6,726 bases of DNA, from positions 1-6,726 of the forward strand of contig JAHIEZ010000097.1 in assembly GCA_018901355.1 (NCBI GenBank), written 5' to 3'. A program made the translations under genes and the position numbers. This DNA is from Patescibacteria group bacterium (GTDB lineage: Bacteria; Patescibacteriota; Microgenomatia; UBA12405). The number at the start of each line of letters is the position of its first letter. Within the stretch, counting starts at the first letter, position 1. The notes beneath the pieces were generated by a model. It ran no database searches. It was not told where the DNA came from and was given only the letters and a program-made list of their open reading frames with translations. This document shows positions 5,702-6,726 of the stretch, piece after piece.

Positions 5702-5957
5702 TCCTAAAAACAGTCCAAAAGACTCCGGTAAAATTTTTACCGGCCAAGTCGTCTCTGACAAAATGCAGGACACTATCACCGTTTTGATAGAATACAAAAG
5801 TCGCCATCCTCTTTATAAAAAAATTGTTAAATCCAGCAAAAAAATCTATGCTCAAAACAATCTTTCGGCTAAAATGGGAGACGTGGTCAAACTGGCCGAG
5901 TGTCGCCCTTTAAGTAAACTCAAACGTTTTACTACTTTAGAAATAATCAAAAAATGA
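5685..5957 (+). CDS. rpsQ: 30S ribosomal protein S17
   Basis: S17 is an early 16S rRNA binder in the body of the small subunit. The core GKIFTGQVVSDKMQDTITVLIE (15-36), RHPLYKKIVKSSKKIYAQ (40-57), MGDVVKLAECRPLSKLKRF (64-82) is diagnostic. Before it lies a polar extension of about 14 residues made of three NPKN-like units, longer than the few residues that usually precede the core. No other ATG occurs between 5685 and the core, so this start is preferred; a rare non-ATG start closer to the core cannot be excluded. There is no clear Shine-Dalgarno sequence. The gene overlaps rpmC by 17 nt and rplN by 4 nt (ATGA). Confidence 0.96.
   Translation: MNPKNNPKNSPKDSGKIFTGQVVSDKMQDTITVLIEYKSRHPLYKKIVKSSKKIYAQNNLSAKMGDVVKLAECRPLSKLKRFTTLEIIKK
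5688..5723 (+). repeat. Three degenerate 12-nt repeats in the 5' end of rpsQ
   Basis: Three consecutive 12-nt units (5688-5699, 5700-5711, 5712-5723) code NPKN, NPKN and SPKD in the S17 frame. They share the pattern aa(c/t)cc(a/t)aaaaa(t/c) with a few changes. The first unit also codes the end of L29 in another frame. This looks like a small local duplication that lengthened the S17 N-terminus; low base complexity could also explain it. Confidence 0.5.
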
Positions 5958-6322
5958 TCCAATTGAGAAGTATTATTATTCCCGCCGACAATTGCGGAGC
6001 CAAAAGAACCCAAATTATTCATATTTACGGTGGTTCAAAACACAAAAGTGCCACCATCGGAGACATTGTTTTAGCTGCGGTCAAAGTAGCCACTCCTCAT
6101 GGTATTGTTGGCAAAAAAGATAAAGTCAGAATGCTTATCGTCAGAACTAAAAAAGAAATCAGCCGCAAAGACGGCTCTCATATTCGTTTTTCTGATAATG
6201 CCGGTGTTATAATAGATGCTCAAAACAATCCTCGCGGATCCAGAATTTTTGGCCCTATTGCCCGCGAAATTAGAAATTCGGGTTATACCCAAATAGCTTC
6301 TTTGGCCAAGGAGATTTACTAA
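5954..6322 (+). CDS. rplN: 50S ribosomal protein L14
   Basis: L14 is a conserved large-subunit protein at the subunit interface, in contact with L19 and 16S rRNA. It has exactly 122 residues, the family norm. MIQLRSIIIPADNCGAKR (1-18), GGSKHKSATIGDIVLAAVK (26-44), VRTKKEISRKDGSHIRFSDNAGVII (63-87) and RGSRIFGPIAREIR (94-107) are standard motifs, and the ending ASLAKEIY matches the usual SLAPEVL. The start overlaps the rpsQ stop (ATGA). The last codons of the gene contain the AAGGAG Shine-Dalgarno sequence used by rplX, whose ATG shares one base with the rplN stop. Confidence 0.98.
   Translation: MIQLRSIIIPADNCGAKRTQIIHIYGGSKHKSATIGDIVLAAVKVATPHGIVGKKDKVRMLIVRTKKEISRKDGSHIRFSDNAGVIIDAQNNPRGSRIFGPIAREIRNSGYTQIASLAKEIY
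6308..6313 (+). promoter_or_regulatory. Shine-Dalgarno sequence for rplX
   Basis: AAGGAG lies 8 nt before the rplX ATG at 6322, inside the codons for Lys-Glu near the end of L14. It is the best Shine-Dalgarno match in the window and supports the chosen start. It implies the organism's 16S rRNA keeps an anti-Shine-Dalgarno tail even though most genes here lack the motif. Confidence 0.8.
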
Positions 6323-6648
6323 TGAAAATAAAAAAAGGCGACAACATCATTGTTCTTTCGGGTAAAGACAAGGGTAGAACCGGTCAGGTTCTGGTCTGTT
6401 TTCCCAAAAAAAATCGTCTTATTGCCAAGGGCCTCAATATGTTCAAAAAACACGTTAAAGCTTCTCAAAATCAAGCCGGTGGCATTATCGAAAAAGAAAG
6501 ATCTCTGCTCGTTTCCAAAGTCGCTCTTATTTGTCCTCAATGCCAAAAAAAAACCAGAATTGCCTATACTGTCGATAAATCCGGTAAAAAATATCGTCGT
6601 TGTCGTCGCTGTCAGGCCATTATTAACTCTTCAAAAGCAGATAAATAA
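6322..6648 (+). CDS. rplX: 50S ribosomal protein L24, zinc-ribbon form
   Basis: L24 starts large-subunit assembly and lies near the tunnel exit. The N-terminal KOW motif is clear (MKIKKGDNIIVLSGKDKGRTGQV, 1-23), followed by GLNMFKKHVK (37-46) and QAGGIIEKE (51-59). The C-terminal part carries two Cys pairs, CPQC at 71-74 and CRRC at 94-97, spaced as in the zinc-binding (C+) versions of L24; E. coli L24 lacks them. At 108 residues it is of ordinary length. It has a strong Shine-Dalgarno sequence and a one-base overlap with rplN (TAATG). A run of nine A lies between the Cys pairs but the frame is intact through it. Confidence 0.97.
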   Translation: MKIKKGDNIIVLSGKDKGRTGQVLVCFPKKNRLIAKGLNMFKKHVKASQNQAGGIIEKERSLLVSKVALICPQCQKKTRIAYTVDKSGKKYRRCRRCQAIINSSKADK

Positions 6649-6649
6649 A

Positions 6650-6726
6650 ATGTCAAACATTAATAATACCGCCAAAGCCACTCTGGTCAAACTCTTAGGA
6701 GAGAAGAGAAACACTTTTTCTTTTCC
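6650..6726 (+). CDS. rplE: Probable 50S ribosomal protein L5, 3' end outside the window
   Basis: An open frame starts at the ATG at 6650, one base after the rplX stop, and runs off the window after 25 codons (MSNINNTAKATLVKLLGEKR, then NTFSF, then a partial codon beginning CC, i.e. proline). The end, GEKRNTFSF followed by proline, fits the L5 pattern in which a helix is followed by KN-M-VPKLEK. The position right after L24 is where rplE lies in nearly all bacteria. The visible part is too short for a motif-based proof, so the call rests mostly on gene order. No Shine-Dalgarno sequence precedes it. Confidence 0.75.
   Translation, partial: MSNINNTAKATLVKLLGEKRNTFSF

Noticed and set aside
2113..5957. 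Possible TGA recoding, as in some Patescibacteria
   Set aside because: TGA ends rplC, rplP and rpsQ at the expected family lengths in ATGA overlaps, so TGA acts as a stop here.
6545..6553. Nine-A run inside rplX (and an eight-A run at 6406-6413) as possible programmed slippage sites
   Set aside because: The zero frame continues into the expected CRRC motif and the stop, so no frameshift is needed. A-runs are common in this lysine-rich, AAA-using sequence.
1..6726. A novel or undescribed system within the window
   Set aside because: Every stretch is accounted for by a known translation gene in the standard bacterial order; no unexplained segment longer than 11 nt remains between genes.

Overview
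The window is one uninterrupted stretch of plus-strand translation genes: the end of a str-type operon (tuf) fused to a complete S10 operon and the start of the spc operon. The order is tuf (5' end outside), rpsJ, rplC, rplD, rplW, rplB, rpsS, rplV, rpsC, rplP, rpmC, rpsQ, rplN, rplX, then the first 25 complete codons of a probable rplE. All are recognised from conserved protein motifs. I see no mobile element, RNA gene, CRISPR array or unknown gene, and no evidence for a previously undescribed system.

The organism is a bacterium using a standard code in which TGA is a stop: rplC, rplP and rpsQ all end in TGA inside ATGA overlaps. That argues against the TGA=Gly lineages (Absconditabacteria/Gracilibacteria). 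The very tight packing, few Shine-Dalgarno sites, short L2 and S3, the L4 motif APIFVGGGVAQGP and the EF-Tu motif TIAISHLEYES together suggest a streamlined Candidate Phyla Radiation (Patescibacteria) genome, perhaps Microgenomates-like. This placement is an inference from motif memory, not from a tree.

Layout. 2-1162 is tuf, which delivers aminoacyl-tRNA to the ribosome. 1174-3795 holds rpsJ, rplC, rplD, rplW and rplB (decoding head, peptidyl-transferase centre and exit tunnel). 3795-5084 holds rpsS, rplV and rpsC. 5091-6648 holds rplP, rpmC, rpsQ, rplN and rplX. 6650 to the end is the beginning of rplE. Only about 26 nt lie between genes, with overlaps of 4, 11, 1, 17, 4, 17, 4 and 1 nt at eight of the fourteen junctions. 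There is no room for a promoter, an S10 leader or a terminator inside the window, so the genes are probably co-transcribed from a promoter upstream of it.

The points worth a second look are residue-level departures in otherwise ordinary proteins: an EF-Tu switch I without the RGITI motif, an L2 lacking about 25 N-terminal residues, L16 with proline at the position of E. coli Arg81, an L22 hairpin with a rewritten tip, S3 with one helicase-associated lysine replaced and no C-terminal tail, and an L3 one residue short in the loop near the peptidyl-transferase centre.
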